Positions 1 through 8,674 are shown, counted from the stretch's first letter. The stretch: 64,000 nucleotides of DNA from S139-23 sp047639315 (GCA_047639315.1 JBLINQ010000004.1:15563-79562), one strand, 5' to 3'. Numbers and translations: made by a program. The notes: generated by a model from the letters alone, not told the origin.

Positions 1-165
1 TTGCTGAATTTCTCGGGTGATTTGTATGGCCAAGACTTGGAACTCGTTTTCCTCACTTGGCTCCGCGCAGAGAAGAAATTTGACGGTATTGAGGCGCTAA
101 AAGCGCAAATTGCCCAAGATCGCACATCATTCCTCAACTACTTGGATGGTGGAACAGCTGGCTGA
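1..165 (+). CDS. ribF: Riboflavin kinase/FAD synthetase, C-terminal end (partial)
   Basis: The first reading frame is open from the window edge to a TGA at 163-165 and gives 54 residues. They contain FSGDLYGQDLELVFL followed by LRAEKKFDGIEALKAQIAQD. This matches the end of the riboflavin kinase domain of bifunctional RibF, where the conserved pattern is F-x-G-D-L-Y-G followed by L-R-x-E-x-K-F-x-x-x-E-x-L-x-x-Q-I-x-x-D. RibF phosphorylates riboflavin to FMN and adenylates FMN to FAD in the cytoplasm. The N-terminal adenylyltransferase domain lies outside the window. The identification rests on these short motifs only. Confidence 0.82.
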   Translation: MLNFSGDLYGQDLELVFLTWLRAEKKFDGIEALKAQIAQDRTSFLNYLDGGTAG

Positions 166-281
166 ATTGGCTGATAGAACCCTTTGAGAGGGAACCAGAA
201 AATCTGCCATTGATTCCCTTGATTTGATTCCTTACCATCCGGCCGAAAATTGCCTGATCGTCAAGATTGAGGCTCTTCAGT

Positions 282-354
282 GGCCGGATAGCTCAGTTGG
301 TAGAGCACCGCATTGAAAATGCGGGTGTCGGCAGTTCAAGTCTGCCTCCGGCCA
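282..354 (+). tRNA. tRNA-Phe (anticodon GAA)
   Basis: A 73-nt cloverleaf. The 7-bp acceptor stem pairs GGCCGGA with TCCGGCC, followed by discriminator A at 354. The D arm contains GCTCAGTTGGTAGAGC. The anticodon stem CCGCA/TGCGG closes the loop TTGAAAA, which gives anticodon GAA. The T loop is TTCAAGT. The 3' CCA is not encoded. The gene stands alone between the ribF end and the phosphatase gene. Confidence 0.97.
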
Positions 355-512
355 CTCTTTTTTCTTTTTCCCAATTCCCACCGACATGCCACTCGGGAAC
401 TGGGACGCGGGTCCCGCGAAAAATTTCCATATTATTTTTGCTTCGACACAATAGAGCAGCTTCATTCAGCGTTAGAATTGAGTGGATACTCTCAGTTTGA
501 GAAAGCAAAAAG

Positions 513-1478
513 ATGATCAGTACGGAACCAACCAAGAACCAGCCTAAGAGCGAGATCTTGACCATGCAGTGCATGGAGGTTTGGGGCGGTAATAGCCACG
601 CTGACACGCACGTCGAAATGGGTGGTCTCGATGCTTGGGTTGTGAGTCGGCCGCTCAAAGGTGCGACTTCAGGCGGTGACGTCCATTACCTTTCTTCCTG
701 TGCTACTGGGCGAGTGGCGCGCATGCTCCTGGCTGATGTGAGTGGCCATGGTCAAGAAGTCGCTCGTATTTCGGACCAGCTTTGCCGGCTGATGCGCCGT
801 TTCGTCAACTACATCGACCAATCACGCTTTGTCGAAGACCTGAATACGTCATTCCACGAACTGGAAGTGGAGAGCAACTTTGCCACCGCCTTGGTCTTGT
901 CATGGTTTGGGCCCAATCGTGAACTGACTGTTTCGAACGCCGGGCATCCCAGCCCCTTAATCTACAATCACAAGAAGAAGTCCTGGAGTTACCTTGCCGA
1001 ACCCGAGTCCAAGGCAGGCTCGTCACTACGTAATGTCCCGTTCGGCGTCGTCCATGATGTCAGGTATGACGAAGTTCGTTGCCATTTGGAGCCAGGCGAC
1101 CAGATGTTGTGTTTTAGCGATGGGCTGATCGAAACTCTTGGTGATGGCAGCGGCCGAGTCGGACAAGCCAAGCTCCTTCAATTGATGAATGAGCAGAAGG
1201 TCAACGATCCTTCCGCCATCGTCCACGACCTCACCAATTTGGTCGAGTCAAGATGTGACGATGACCTCACTTTGATGCTGCTCCGGCCCAACGAAGATTG
1301 CCCTTGGAGCTGTGCCATTAACAAGCTGAAGGCTCCCTGGCATATCGTTCGAGGCGTAATCAAAGCCTTTAAAGATAGGGCTCGCCCCGTACCATGGCCG
1401 GAAATCTCCATCGCCAATCTGGGCGGAGCCATGATTGACGGCCTCAATCGCTTTCGGAAGTCCCCAAAAGACCTCTAA
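513..1478 (+). CDS. PPM/SpoIIE-family serine phosphatase (RsbU-like)
   Basis: The protein has 321 residues and one PP2C-type phosphatase domain of the SpoIIE/RsbU class. Metal-binding acidic motifs are visible in order: LLADVSGHG near residue 72, the NAGHPSPLIY strand near residue 140, CFSDGLIE near residue 200, and DDLTLMLL near residue 250. Such enzymes dephosphorylate anti-anti-sigma factors (STAS proteins) in partner-switching pathways. There is no fused sensor or receiver domain and no signal peptide, so it is probably cytoplasmic and acts on a partner encoded elsewhere. About 65 residues after the phosphatase core are not recognised. The ATG at 513 has only a weak purine-rich stretch upstream. 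No STAS or anti-sigma kinase gene is adjacent. Confidence 0.85.
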   Translation: MISTEPTKNQPKSEILTMQCMEVWGGNSHADTHVEMGGLDAWVVSRPLKGATSGGDVHYLSSCATGRVARMLLADVSGHGQEVARISDQLCRLMRRFVNYIDQSRFVEDLNTSFHELEVESNFATALVLSWFGPNRELTVSNAGHPSPLIYNHKKKSWSYLAEPESKAGSSLRNVPFGVVHDVRYDEVRCHLEPGDQMLCFSDGLIETLGDGSGRVGQAKLLQLMNEQKVNDPSAIVHDLTNLVESRCDDDLTLMLLRPNEDCPWSCAINKLKAPWHIVRGVIKAFKDRARPVPWPEISIANLGGAMIDGLNRFRKSPKDL

Positions 1479-1628
1479 GCACTCTCTGATGTCGATCTCG
1501 CCACATTCCAGCATTTTGCCGAGAAAGTGCGGGACATATGCGTGTGAAGGGTGTTTCATGGTCTGGCTCGCCCCTACTAAGGTGCGCTCGCTTCACGATT
1601 CAATTGATCCGAACAAAGGAGGCATCGA

Positions 1629-2678
1629 ATGCCGAAGACGTATCCTGCAATCCTCATGGCCATTTTTATGGCCTCTTGCGTTCTCACAGTCCAGGCCCAG
1701 GAAGCAGAAAAACCTGCGCCAAAGACCATCACCTTCACCAAGAAAGCACCCGTCACCGGCGATTTCTTTGGATCCCTGCAAAAATCGTCTAACGACACCT
1801 CGATGGAAATTACCAGAGACGGCGAATCTCAGGATCCACGCAAAACTGTGACGAAGTCAGATGTCACCCGCGAGGTCACCATCTTGGCTGCCAACAAAGA
1901 AGGTGCAGTCACGAAAGCTAAGGTCTTCTACAAGAAGATTACTCAAGTTCGCCCAACTCGTGGCGGCAGGGGCGGCGGCCGTCGTCCCGGTGGTGGTGGT
2001 CGCGAAGACGCAACTCCGCGGGCTCAAATGAGTGACCTGGATGGACAGGCTTTCATCCTCGATTTCTCTGGCGAAACAACGAAGGTGATGAATGCAGAAG
2101 GGGAAGCAGCTGCTGAAAACCTAAGTAAGTTGGTTCTTCGCCAAGAGTCGAAAGACAACAAGTTCACTGGCTGGGGCACGAACATGATCGACGTGCTTGG
2201 CAAAAACAAGGTGGCAGTTGGCGAGTCGATTACTTTGGACAAGAAACGTCTTGGCCTTTTGGTCCGTTCCCAAAACCGCAATGGTGGACGTATGGGCGGT
2301 CGCCGAGGTGGACGTGGCGGACGTGGCGGACGCGGTGGCGACGGCGCTCCAGCTGCTGAAGCTCCAGAAACAATGAAGGCCACTTTGACGTTGAAGGCCA
2401 CTAAAAAAGTCTTCGGTGTTGAGTGCGCTGAATTCGAACTGTCCATGACTGATTCGGCTTCAACCGACAATGAGATGATGTCCCGCGATTCGAACCAGAA
2501 GCTTGCCGGCACCGTTCTGATCGGTATCGATAATGGATGGCTCTACAACCTGAGCGTTGATGGAACCCAATCGTCTTCCATGTCGATGTCTCGAGGTGAC
2601 TCCGAAATGGAGATGGAATCGAGCGGAACCACAAAATCAACAAAACAAGTGGTCTACTCGAAGAAGAAGCTTCAGTAG
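1629..2678 (+). CDS. Exported protein with two Gly/Arg-rich (RGG) segments, unknown function
   Basis: A 349-residue protein with a Sec signal peptide ending near TVQAQEA (residues 20-26). A strong Shine-Dalgarno sequence (AAAGGAGG) lies 6-7 bases before the ATG. Two low-complexity Gly/Arg segments stand out: one near residues 113-126 (GGRGGGRRPGGGGRED) and one near residues 217-240, rich in RGG triplets. The rest is polar and beta-like, with repeated Thr-rich strands, and ends in a Lys/Ser-rich tail. No family was recognised. The gene is monocistronic, with a terminator at 2735-2763. A mature protein outside the cytoplasm with RGG boxes is unusual. Surface polyanion binding is a guess only. 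Confidence 0.8.
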   Translation: MPKTYPAILMAIFMASCVLTVQAQEAEKPAPKTITFTKKAPVTGDFFGSLQKSSNDTSMEITRDGESQDPRKTVTKSDVTREVTILAANKEGAVTKAKVFYKKITQVRPTRGGRGGGRRPGGGGREDATPRAQMSDLDGQAFILDFSGETTKVMNAEGEAAAENLSKLVLRQESKDNKFTGWGTNMIDVLGKNKVAVGESITLDKKRLGLLVRSQNRNGGRMGGRRGGRGGRGGRGGDGAPAAEAPETMKATLTLKATKKVFGVECAEFELSMTDSASTDNEMMSRDSNQKLAGTVLIGIDNGWLYNLSVDGTQSSSMSMSRGDSEMEMESSGTTKSTKQVVYSKKKLQ

Positions 2679-2734
2679 GAACATTCAAGAACATGTCCTC
2701 GGCCTTCATGGGCTCCGGGTTCAAGTGATAGGAG

Positions 2735-2763
2735 AAGCCGTCCCCATTGGGGGCGGCTTTTTT
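2735..2763 (+). terminator. Rho-independent terminator
   Basis: The stem AAGCCGTCCCC pairs with GGGGGCGGCTT (one G-T pair) around an ATT loop and runs into a T tract at 2758-2763. It ends the transcript of the RGG-rich exported protein. Confidence 0.9.
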
Positions 2764-2835
2764 CTTGGGGGCGAGGTTCTCGGCGTTGCAGGGCGATGAC
2801 CGATTCAGGGCAGCCAAAACCATAGGCCGATGATC

Positions 2836-2872
2836 AGGCGTGAGAGCCCACGAATTGGGTTCTCTGGCGCCT
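2836..2872 (+). promoter_or_regulatory. Leader hairpin upstream of the TPR/peptidase-MA-like gene
   Basis: AGGCG (2836-2840) pairs with CGCCT (2868-2872), and GAGAGCCC (2842-2849) pairs with GGGTTCTC (2857-2864), around a 7-nt loop. This makes a stem of about 13 bp with a small internal loop. No T tract follows, so it is not a terminator. Further short complementary pairs (AGTAG/CTACT and GGGAG/CTCCC) follow before the gene at 2981. The whole leader may be a structured 5' UTR. Function is unknown. Confidence 0.45.
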
Positions 2873-2980
2873 CTGCAGTAGGTCTCGGGAGCAATCTACT
2901 CGGCGCTTGCCCTCCCGCCGTCGGAATCGCACAATAACCGCGATGCGAGCGTAGAGATCGTCGATTTAGCGAGGAAGTAC

Positions 2981-4321
2981 ATGATTCATTCAACAGACTC
3001 TATTGGTTTACCAGCACCGCTGTGCCATCGATGGCGACTTCTGGTCTTGTTGCTGTGCTTGTTCGGTCCCTTGGTAATGGGCCAGACCGGCGGCAGCAGC
3101 GACCTGGATGACCCTGATGCTGAAGTCGATCCACGCTTCGAGCAAGCACGCAAATTCAACGTAGATGGCGAATTTGAAAAATCCTGGGCCGTCTACGACA
3201 AGATTTTGGCTGATCGCGGGAATGACGTTCCAACGCTGATTACTTACGGCAATATGAAATGGCGTGCCGGTGACCACAAAGGGGCGGAAGAGAAACTTAA
3301 GCTTGCAGTGAAGACGATGCCGACACACATCAAGGGACGCCAATTCCTTGGCCAGCTCTACTTTTTCCAAGGACGTCGTAAACTTGCGCGCGAGCAATTT
3401 GATGCCATGCGCAAACTGAAGTTCATGCGCGAGGATGTGCTGCACTCGGCTTTACTGAACCTCGGTAAGATGGATCTCTTGGAAGAGAAATGGCGCGATG
3501 CTCGGGCCCACTTCAAAGTCTTGCGCCGCGACGGAGGCAAGGCCGACCGTAAGAGTGGCAACAGAGGCAATAATCTTGTTCGCACGATGGTCGAGATGGA
3601 CGAATGGACGCGCTACGATTCTGCTCACCTTCGCATCCACTTCTCGAAAGAACTCAAGCAATTCTCGAAAGTCGAAGCGCGCAAAAAGTATGCAGCAGAT
3701 TTAGATGCGTGGATTGCCAAAGTTGTCGCGTACCTGGACATCGCGATGCCTGACCCATGGCAACTTTACGTCTTTGAAGATGACGGTGAAGCGAGCTTCA
3801 AGACTGGTCGTGCTGAAGCGCACGGCTGGGATTCATCGTGGTGGTTTAGCTATACCGCCTTGGACTCGCCCTACTCTGTGAAACATACTTTGGCGGTTCA
3901 GTTGTGTTCTCGGTGGGGCGGAACGCGGCCGATGTCTCGTTCTTTGGTTGAGGGCTTTTGTGAATTTCTCGCTGACGAAGGCAAGGATCCACACCGGTAC
4001 GCAACCTTCATGCACAACGAGAATGATCTGCCATCAATCCTCAAGTTGCATGCTCATCAACGTAAGAACGGCCAGCACGGTGCCGGTGTTTCCTACGTAG
4101 ACTATATGATTCGCACATACGGCATTGAGAAATTCAAGAAACTGTGGCGCCGATTCAATATTGAAGTCAACCTTCGCAAGTACAAGGTTGGCAACTACAA
4201 GAAAATTCAATTCGACAAAGCTTTTGCCGGTCTCTATCCCAAGACACTTGGTGTTTCGTTTGAGGATTTTGAGAAGTCTTGGCTCAGCAAAGTAAAGTCA
4301 GAAGCAGGAGACGAAGACTAG
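2981..4321 (+). CDS. Exported TPR protein with degenerate peptidase-MA-like domain
   Basis: The protein has 446 residues, with a signal peptide around residues 14-35 (LLVLLLCLFGPLVMGQ). TPR-like helices fill about residues 50-190, with repeats such as GEFEKSWAVYDKIL and GDHKGAEEKLKLAVKTMP. The C-terminal half resembles gluzincin peptidase MA domains, ending with SLVEGFCEFLADEG where the family has a W-L-x-E-G-x-A-x-Y motif. The site expected to hold HExxH appears as VQLCS (residues 306-310), so metal binding and catalysis are probably lost. This alignment is my inference. The next gene starts 1 base after the stop codon, so the two are likely co-transcribed. Confidence 0.72.
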   Translation: MIHSTDSIGLPAPLCHRWRLLVLLLCLFGPLVMGQTGGSSDLDDPDAEVDPRFEQARKFNVDGEFEKSWAVYDKILADRGNDVPTLITYGNMKWRAGDHKGAEEKLKLAVKTMPTHIKGRQFLGQLYFFQGRRKLAREQFDAMRKLKFMREDVLHSALLNLGKMDLLEEKWRDARAHFKVLRRDGGKADRKSGNRGNNLVRTMVEMDEWTRYDSAHLRIHFSKELKQFSKVEARKKYAADLDAWIAKVVAYLDIAMPDPWQLYVFEDDGEASFKTGRAEAHGWDSSWWFSYTALDSPYSVKHTLAVQLCSRWGGTRPMSRSLVEGFCEFLADEGKDPHRYATFMHNENDLPSILKLHAHQRKNGQHGAGVSYVDYMIRTYGIEKFKKLWRRFNIEVNLRKYKVGNYKKIQFDKAFAGLYPKTLGVSFEDFEKSWLSKVKSEAGDED

Positions 4322-4322
4322 C

Positions 4323-4991
4323 ATGACTCGTGGTGCAGAACTCGATATTGAAAAACTCCTCAAAGATTTTGACGCGCCGGTCACGGCGTTCGATTGCGGA
4401 CAGCTTTGTGCGCCGGCTAACGGCGGCGTGCCTGTATGTTGCGAAAGCAGTGGCGTGATCCCGGTACTCTACAAGAGCGAATTCAATTTACTCCAGAAAC
4501 GTAGTGATCTCTGGCAGGCCTTTAAGCCGAGCTGCAAAGAAGAGAAAGAGTTGGTGGACGACCATGGCGACTACCAACTCGCCGTTTGCACCAAATCATG
4601 TTTCTCCGAACGCGACAATCGTAGTTTGAATTGTCGGAGCTTTCCGTTCTTGCCGTACTTCGATCACGACAGCGATATTGTTGGTCTCGTCTACGACTAT
4701 GAAGCGGCCGAAGGCAAGTGTCCTCTCGTCAACTTGCCGCAGACGGTCACCAAGGAATATATCGCTCAGGCAGTTTCGTTTTGGCAAGCCGTTAGCGCGT
4801 TTGATACCGACGAGATGGAATTCTATCGCGCTGAGTCAAAGGGACTACGGAAACGCCAGCGCAGGATGGGCGAACCCGTCATGGTTCTGGTCGAGGCGGG
4901 CGTTTTGTCTTATCCAACGAGAAGGTCCGAGTGGTCCGCTATCAGCGAGTCGGGCGAAGAGTTGCCCCTGACACCTTACGATCGTCCATAA
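4323..4991 (+). CDS. Cysteine-rich protein, YkgJ-like putative metal/Fe-S chelating family
   Basis: A 222-residue soluble protein without signal peptide. It begins with DFDAPVTAFDCGQLCAP and then a CC pair, followed by further Cys residues (PSCKEE, CTKSC). The later NCRSFPFLPYFD resembles the CR-x-FP motif of YkgJ-type zinc/iron-chelating cysteine-cluster proteins. That family usually has CxxCxxCC, and here the spacing is longer, so assignment is tentative. The gene starts 1 base after the upstream stop, with GGAG within the preceding coding end, suggesting translational coupling. A role in iron or zinc handling is inference from the Cys pattern. Confidence 0.6.
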   Translation: MTRGAELDIEKLLKDFDAPVTAFDCGQLCAPANGGVPVCCESSGVIPVLYKSEFNLLQKRSDLWQAFKPSCKEEKELVDDHGDYQLAVCTKSCFSERDNRSLNCRSFPFLPYFDHDSDIVGLVYDYEAAEGKCPLVNLPQTVTKEYIAQAVSFWQAVSAFDTDEMEFYRAESKGLRKRQRRMGEPVMVLVEAGVLSYPTRRSEWSAISESGEELPLTPYDRP

Positions 4992-5092
4992 TCGGCGACT
5001 TCGACGCCGATCTCGCCAATTTCCGAAACTTCTGCGGCGGATAGGTGTTGTAGTGGCGACTCAAGCTCCATGACTCAGATTAGAAGAATCGG

Positions 5093-5110
5093 AGGCGCGC
5101 CGGTGCGCCT
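5093..5110 (+). promoter_or_regulatory. Hairpin directly before a Shine-Dalgarno site
   Basis: AGGCGC (5093-5098) pairs perfectly with GCGCCT (5105-5110) around a 6-nt loop. It abuts the Shine-Dalgarno GAGGA at 5111-5115 of the gene starting at 5123. It could stabilise the leader or influence ribosome access. Only the complementarity is directly seen. Confidence 0.4.
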
Positions 5111-5122
5111 GAGGAAAAAACG

Positions 5123-6607
5123 ATGAAGAACCGACTTTTGCCCATTTTGATCCTCGGCCTATTCACTTCGGTCTTGGCCGCCCAGAATCAGATTTCATGG
5201 GCCAAAAGCCTCGATTCTGCCCTCGCAAAAGCCAAGGCTGAGAATAAACCACTGCTCATCTGCATGAACATGGACAAGGATGTTGCCAATGATCGGATGG
5301 CTCGTGAGCACTATCACGACCCAGCGATTGTCGCCAAAACCAAGGAGTTCGTCTGTGTCTTCGTCAGCCGATTTAAGCACACAAAAGACGACACCAAAAC
5401 TTGCGGACGTTGTGGCCACATCACTTGCAAAGAGCACATCAAAGCCGACCTCGCTGTTCGAGAGCTTTACTTCGAAAACAGCATTAGCGTGGTTGCACCG
5501 CAGCATGTTTTTCTGCGCCCGGATGGCAAACTTCTTCGAACCAAGCTGTACTTCCTGACCAAGCCTGAACTTCTTTCCCTTATGGATTCGGTTTTGCGTG
5601 AGTTGTTTCCTGAACGATTCAAGAAACCTGAAGAGGCCAAAGAAGAGGAAGTAAAAGAAGAAGCGCCAAAGGGAGAAAAGAAGGACGAAGAGAAGACGGG
5701 CGAAGATGAGGAACCAAAGACGGTTGCCGAACTTAAAGACCTGATTGTCAAGTCGTCCGAGGTCGAAGAGATCAAAGAGTTTGCGCGTGAGCTCATCAAT
5801 CGGAAGAAAGACCAAGAGGCCATTGATATTCTTGAGGCGTTTCTAACCGACAAAAAATCGCCAGTGTTGCGGCTTCAGGGACTCATGCTCGCTTATGGTT
5901 TCAAAGATCACAAAGAAGGCGTCCCCAAGATCATTCGGTTCCTAAAACACAAGGATCCGAGCGTCCGATCTCACACTGCAGTTGCACTCGAAGACATTGG
6001 TGATGAGTCGGCGCTCAAACCACTTAATTCACGGATGAAGCGTGAAAAAGAAGATGCAGTTCGCAAGAACTTGGTGCGCGCCATCGGCGTTTGCGGCAAG
6101 AAAAAGAAGAAGACTCAGACTCCGCTTCTGAAACTCTTGCGCGACAAGACACGGCTCGTTCAAAGGAATGCTGCCCTTGCTCTTGGTAACTTCGAGAAGG
6201 GCGGGAAAGCCGAAAAAGCTCTTTTGCAGATGGCATTCCAAGTTGGCGGAGGCGGCCGTGGCGGCCGAGGAGGGTTTGGGCGCATTCAAAATAATCAGGC
6301 CGCTCTTTATGCTCTGGTCCAGATGGGCAGCGAAAAAGCCAAGAAGAAGACTGAGGAGCAGATCGAAAAGGGCGAGGGCTTCATGGCTGACGCCTTTCAA
6401 CGGGTCCTTGATGCCTTCAATACACCCTTTGATCCCACCAACCCAGAGGTGGTTCGATGGCGTCGAAGTGCCGGCGGCGATAAGATTAAACGTGACTTGG
6501 ACCCTGAGAATGTTCCGGGTGGCCGTGGGCGAGGCAATGGCGAAGGTGGTGATAACCGTCGAGATCGTCGGCGCCGTCCCGAAAATGGCGGTGGCGACAA
6601 CAAGTAA
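5123..6607 (+). CDS. Exported thioredoxin-fold and HEAT-repeat fusion protein
   Basis: The protein has 494 residues. Residues 1-20 form a signal peptide (ending VLAAQ). Residues 22-170 look like a thioredoxin-like/DUF255-type domain, but the usual CxxC position after the first strand (ICMNMDKDVAND) has no redox pair. Cysteines occur later in CGRCGHITC (C94, C97, C102). A Lys/Glu-rich linker spans about 172-205. Residues 210-440 contain HEAT-like helical repeats such as LRLQGLMLAYGFKD and KNLVRAIGVCGKKK. Gly/Arg-rich stretches sit near residues 375-390 and at the C-terminus. The Shine-Dalgarno GAGGA lies 7 bases upstream. It is probably a periplasmic scaffold or sensor. Catalytic activity is doubtful. 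Confidence 0.72.
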   Translation: MKNRLLPILILGLFTSVLAAQNQISWAKSLDSALAKAKAENKPLLICMNMDKDVANDRMAREHYHDPAIVAKTKEFVCVFVSRFKHTKDDTKTCGRCGHITCKEHIKADLAVRELYFENSISVVAPQHVFLRPDGKLLRTKLYFLTKPELLSLMDSVLRELFPERFKKPEEAKEEEVKEEAPKGEKKDEEKTGEDEEPKTVAELKDLIVKSSEVEEIKEFARELINRKKDQEAIDILEAFLTDKKSPVLRLQGLMLAYGFKDHKEGVPKIIRFLKHKDPSVRSHTAVALEDIGDESALKPLNSRMKREKEDAVRKNLVRAIGVCGKKKKKTQTPLLKLLRDKTRLVQRNAALALGNFEKGGKAEKALLQMAFQVGGGGRGGRGGFGRIQNNQAALYALVQMGSEKAKKKTEEQIEKGEGFMADAFQRVLDAFNTPFDPTNPEVVRWRRSAGGDKIKRDLDPENVPGGRGRGNGEGGDNRRDRRRRPENGGGDNK

Positions 6608-6737
6608 AGTCGCAATAAGAGACTTTCGACCTTCTCGGCAACAAATTGAAGCAATCCCCTCCACAAGGGTGTTGCTTTGGTGTATTCTGACGACTTAGTT
6701 GTTTGTCGTTTCGCAATCCATAGTACCGAGCTTAAGT

Positions 6738-7487
6738 ATGACCCAGTCCCAGTCCCTCTCTAGGGAATCTGTTGGCGGGGAAATGGAATTGAGTGCCGAG
6801 CGACGCCGCGCACGGATCTTAGGACGTATCTTAGAGTCGAGTCATCGATTTCATGAACGTCATCAAGTCCCAGAGATCATGCAGGCGTTGGTTGGTATTT
6901 CTCATGACCTTTTCGCCGATAGCGAACTTCTCTTGCTGGCCAAAAGTCGTCTTCTAGACCAAGAAGAGCTGGAGGTTTTTCACAATGATCTTAGTGGTGC
7001 CGAATTAGCTTTTGCAAAGCGACTTGCTAGTGAAGTTTCTGAAACCGGTGTTCCTCCATTCTCTGCAGAATTCAACATTATCAGTGAGCGCCATGCCGGG
7101 TGTGTACCTCTACGTATTGGTGATGAGATCTTCGGAGCTCTTTATGTCACCGTACCCTTTGGCACGCTTGGCAGCGCCGACGAGCTAACTTACTATTTGC
7201 GACTGATTAGTTTGCAAGCGAGCTTGTCTCTCAATACCGCCACCAACATCAAGCGGTTGGGCGAAGAGTTAGAGATCATGACAACCGATGCTGGCGTCAA
7301 TTTGACCGAGGAGGACATCCCACTCACGGTCGCCAAGCGCGCATTCGAACGTTGGTTGATCAGTGCAAGGTTGGCGCACACCAACGGGAACATTGCCGCA
7401 GCAGCGAGAGCTCTCAAGATGGATCGTGGGCAGCTTTCAAGGTTAGTCAAACGGCACAATATTGACCCGACCAGTTACCGGCCTTGA
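6738..7487 (+). CDS. Transcriptional regulator with GAF-like sensor and Fis-type HTH
   Basis: With the ATG at 6738 the protein has 249 residues; a TTG at 6699 would add 13. The N-terminal part (about residues 20-185) has the alternating pattern of a GAF domain, including CVPLRIGDEIFGALYVTVPF. The C-terminus carries a Fis/NtrC-type helix-turn-helix: ALKMDRGQLSRLVKRHNI preceded by LAHTNGNIAAAAR. No AAA+ domain lies between them, so it should not drive sigma-54 open-complex formation. It resembles the sensor and DNA-binding ends of an enhancer-binding protein that lacks its ATPase. Targets are unknown. It is followed by the methyltransferase gene 32 bases later. Confidence 0.78.
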   Translation: MTQSQSLSRESVGGEMELSAERRRARILGRILESSHRFHERHQVPEIMQALVGISHDLFADSELLLLAKSRLLDQEELEVFHNDLSGAELAFAKRLASEVSETGVPPFSAEFNIISERHAGCVPLRIGDEIFGALYVTVPFGTLGSADELTYYLRLISLQASLSLNTATNIKRLGEELEIMTTDAGVNLTEEDIPLTVAKRAFERWLISARLAHTNGNIAAAARALKMDRGQLSRLVKRHNIDPTSYRP

Positions 7488-7519
7488 ATTCTCATATCGA
7501 CTAAGTTCATGATGTTGCT

Positions 7520-8674
7520 ATGGAGCAGCATCAACTGGAATACTTGTTGTCGGACAACGGGCGAGAATGGTTCGCCCGATTGGAAGATCATGTCGGCGAG
7601 CCCCATAGTCGTCTACTTTGGCTCAGAAAGTCACTTTCGGCTGAGCAGTCTGCGGCCCTATTTGAGTTAGAGCGGGCCCGGGCTTCACTTGCTGGACGGC
7701 ATAACTTAGCCAGCTCTTTTTTCTTGGACACCTCAGCGGCTGCACAAGCCTCTTCCCAATTGGTCGCGAATTGGCGGGCTCGTCGTTTTCGAAATGCCAA
7801 CCGCGTCGTTGATCTTTGCTGCGGCGCTGGCGTGGATACTCTTGCTTTGGCTGCGGTTGCGCCGGTCCTGGCGGTCGATGAGAATCTCCTTCGACTTTCC
7901 TTTGCTCAAGTCAATGCGGTTGGCGAACACCATGACGTTGCCTTCGTGCGCGGGCGAATCCCTGATTGCCTTGGTCAAGTCGACTATGCCTTCTGTGATC
8001 CTGACCGACGTCGTGACGGCAAACGCATTTTTGATCCTCATGAAGCCAGTCCTTCCCTGGATGAACTCCTCACCCTTCAAGTTTCAGAAGGAATGGGCGT
8101 GAAACTCTCACCGATGGCTCCTCTCGAAGGTCTCGACGACTACGGAGAACTGGAGTTTGTGAGTGCTGCCCGGGAATTGAAGGAGATCGTTCTCTGGACC
8201 GGCTCCTTATCTAAAGGTGGACGCCGCGTCAGCCAGCCTGCAACCGGATCCGAGATTGAAGGTGAAGTTGGGGTTAAGCCAGAGCTCGCTGAGAGTCTTG
8301 GCGAATTTCTTTTTGACCCCGATCCCGGATTGACTCGATCAGGCCTCCTGGGTGATCTCGCCCGGAAACTTGGATTGAGAGCGTTGGCCCCAGACATCGC
8401 CTATCTCACCGGTGACGAAGACCCGAAGACCCCTTTCTTGACAGCTCGGCGTATTATTGCCACTTCAAAGACCAGCCATAAGGCCTTGCAGGGGCTGATA
8501 CGGACCCACGAAATTGGCCGTTTAGATGTTTCTCGGCGGGGATATCCCCAAAGTCCGGAAGAAGTACGTAAACGACTACGTCTGAAGGGCTCGGGAGTGG
8601 GGCACTTGCATTTGACCCGCTTCGGTACCCAGAGGATGGGTATTTTGACAAAACCCGCTCAAAGCGCCCGTTGA
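7520..8674 (+). CDS. Class I SAM-dependent methyltransferase with THUMP-like C-terminal domain
   Basis: A 384-residue cytoplasmic protein. The SAM-binding motif I is VVDLCCGAGVDTLALA (about residues 95-110), followed by the acidic AVDEN. Motif IV is the distinctive FCDPDRR near residues 158-165. The C-terminal part (ARRIIATSKTSHKALQGLI through RRGYPQSPEEVRKRL) matches the THUMP-like domain of this family. THUMP-linked methyltransferases modify tRNA or rRNA, and the exact target of this subfamily is not known to me. The length is typical. It may share a transcript with the regulator just upstream. Confidence 0.85.
   Translation: MEQHQLEYLLSDNGREWFARLEDHVGEPHSRLLWLRKSLSAEQSAALFELERARASLAGRHNLASSFFLDTSAAAQASSQLVANWRARRFRNANRVVDLCCGAGVDTLALAAVAPVLAVDENLLRLSFAQVNAVGEHHDVAFVRGRIPDCLGQVDYAFCDPDRRRDGKRIFDPHEASPSLDELLTLQVSEGMGVKLSPMAPLEGLDDYGELEFVSAARELKEIVLWTGSLSKGGRRVSQPATGSEIEGEVGVKPELAESLGEFLFDPDPGLTRSGLLGDLARKLGLRALAPDIAYLTGDEDPKTPFLTARRIIATSKTSHKALQGLIRTHEIGRLDVSRRGYPQSPEEVRKRLRLKGSGVGHLHLTRFGTQRMGILTKPAQSAR

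Noticed and set aside
2024..2512. 162-residue open frame on the minus strand rich in Pro and Arg
   Set aside because: It is the antisense image of the RGG-rich gene, with the Gly/Arg codons read as Pro/Arg, and has no ribosome binding site.
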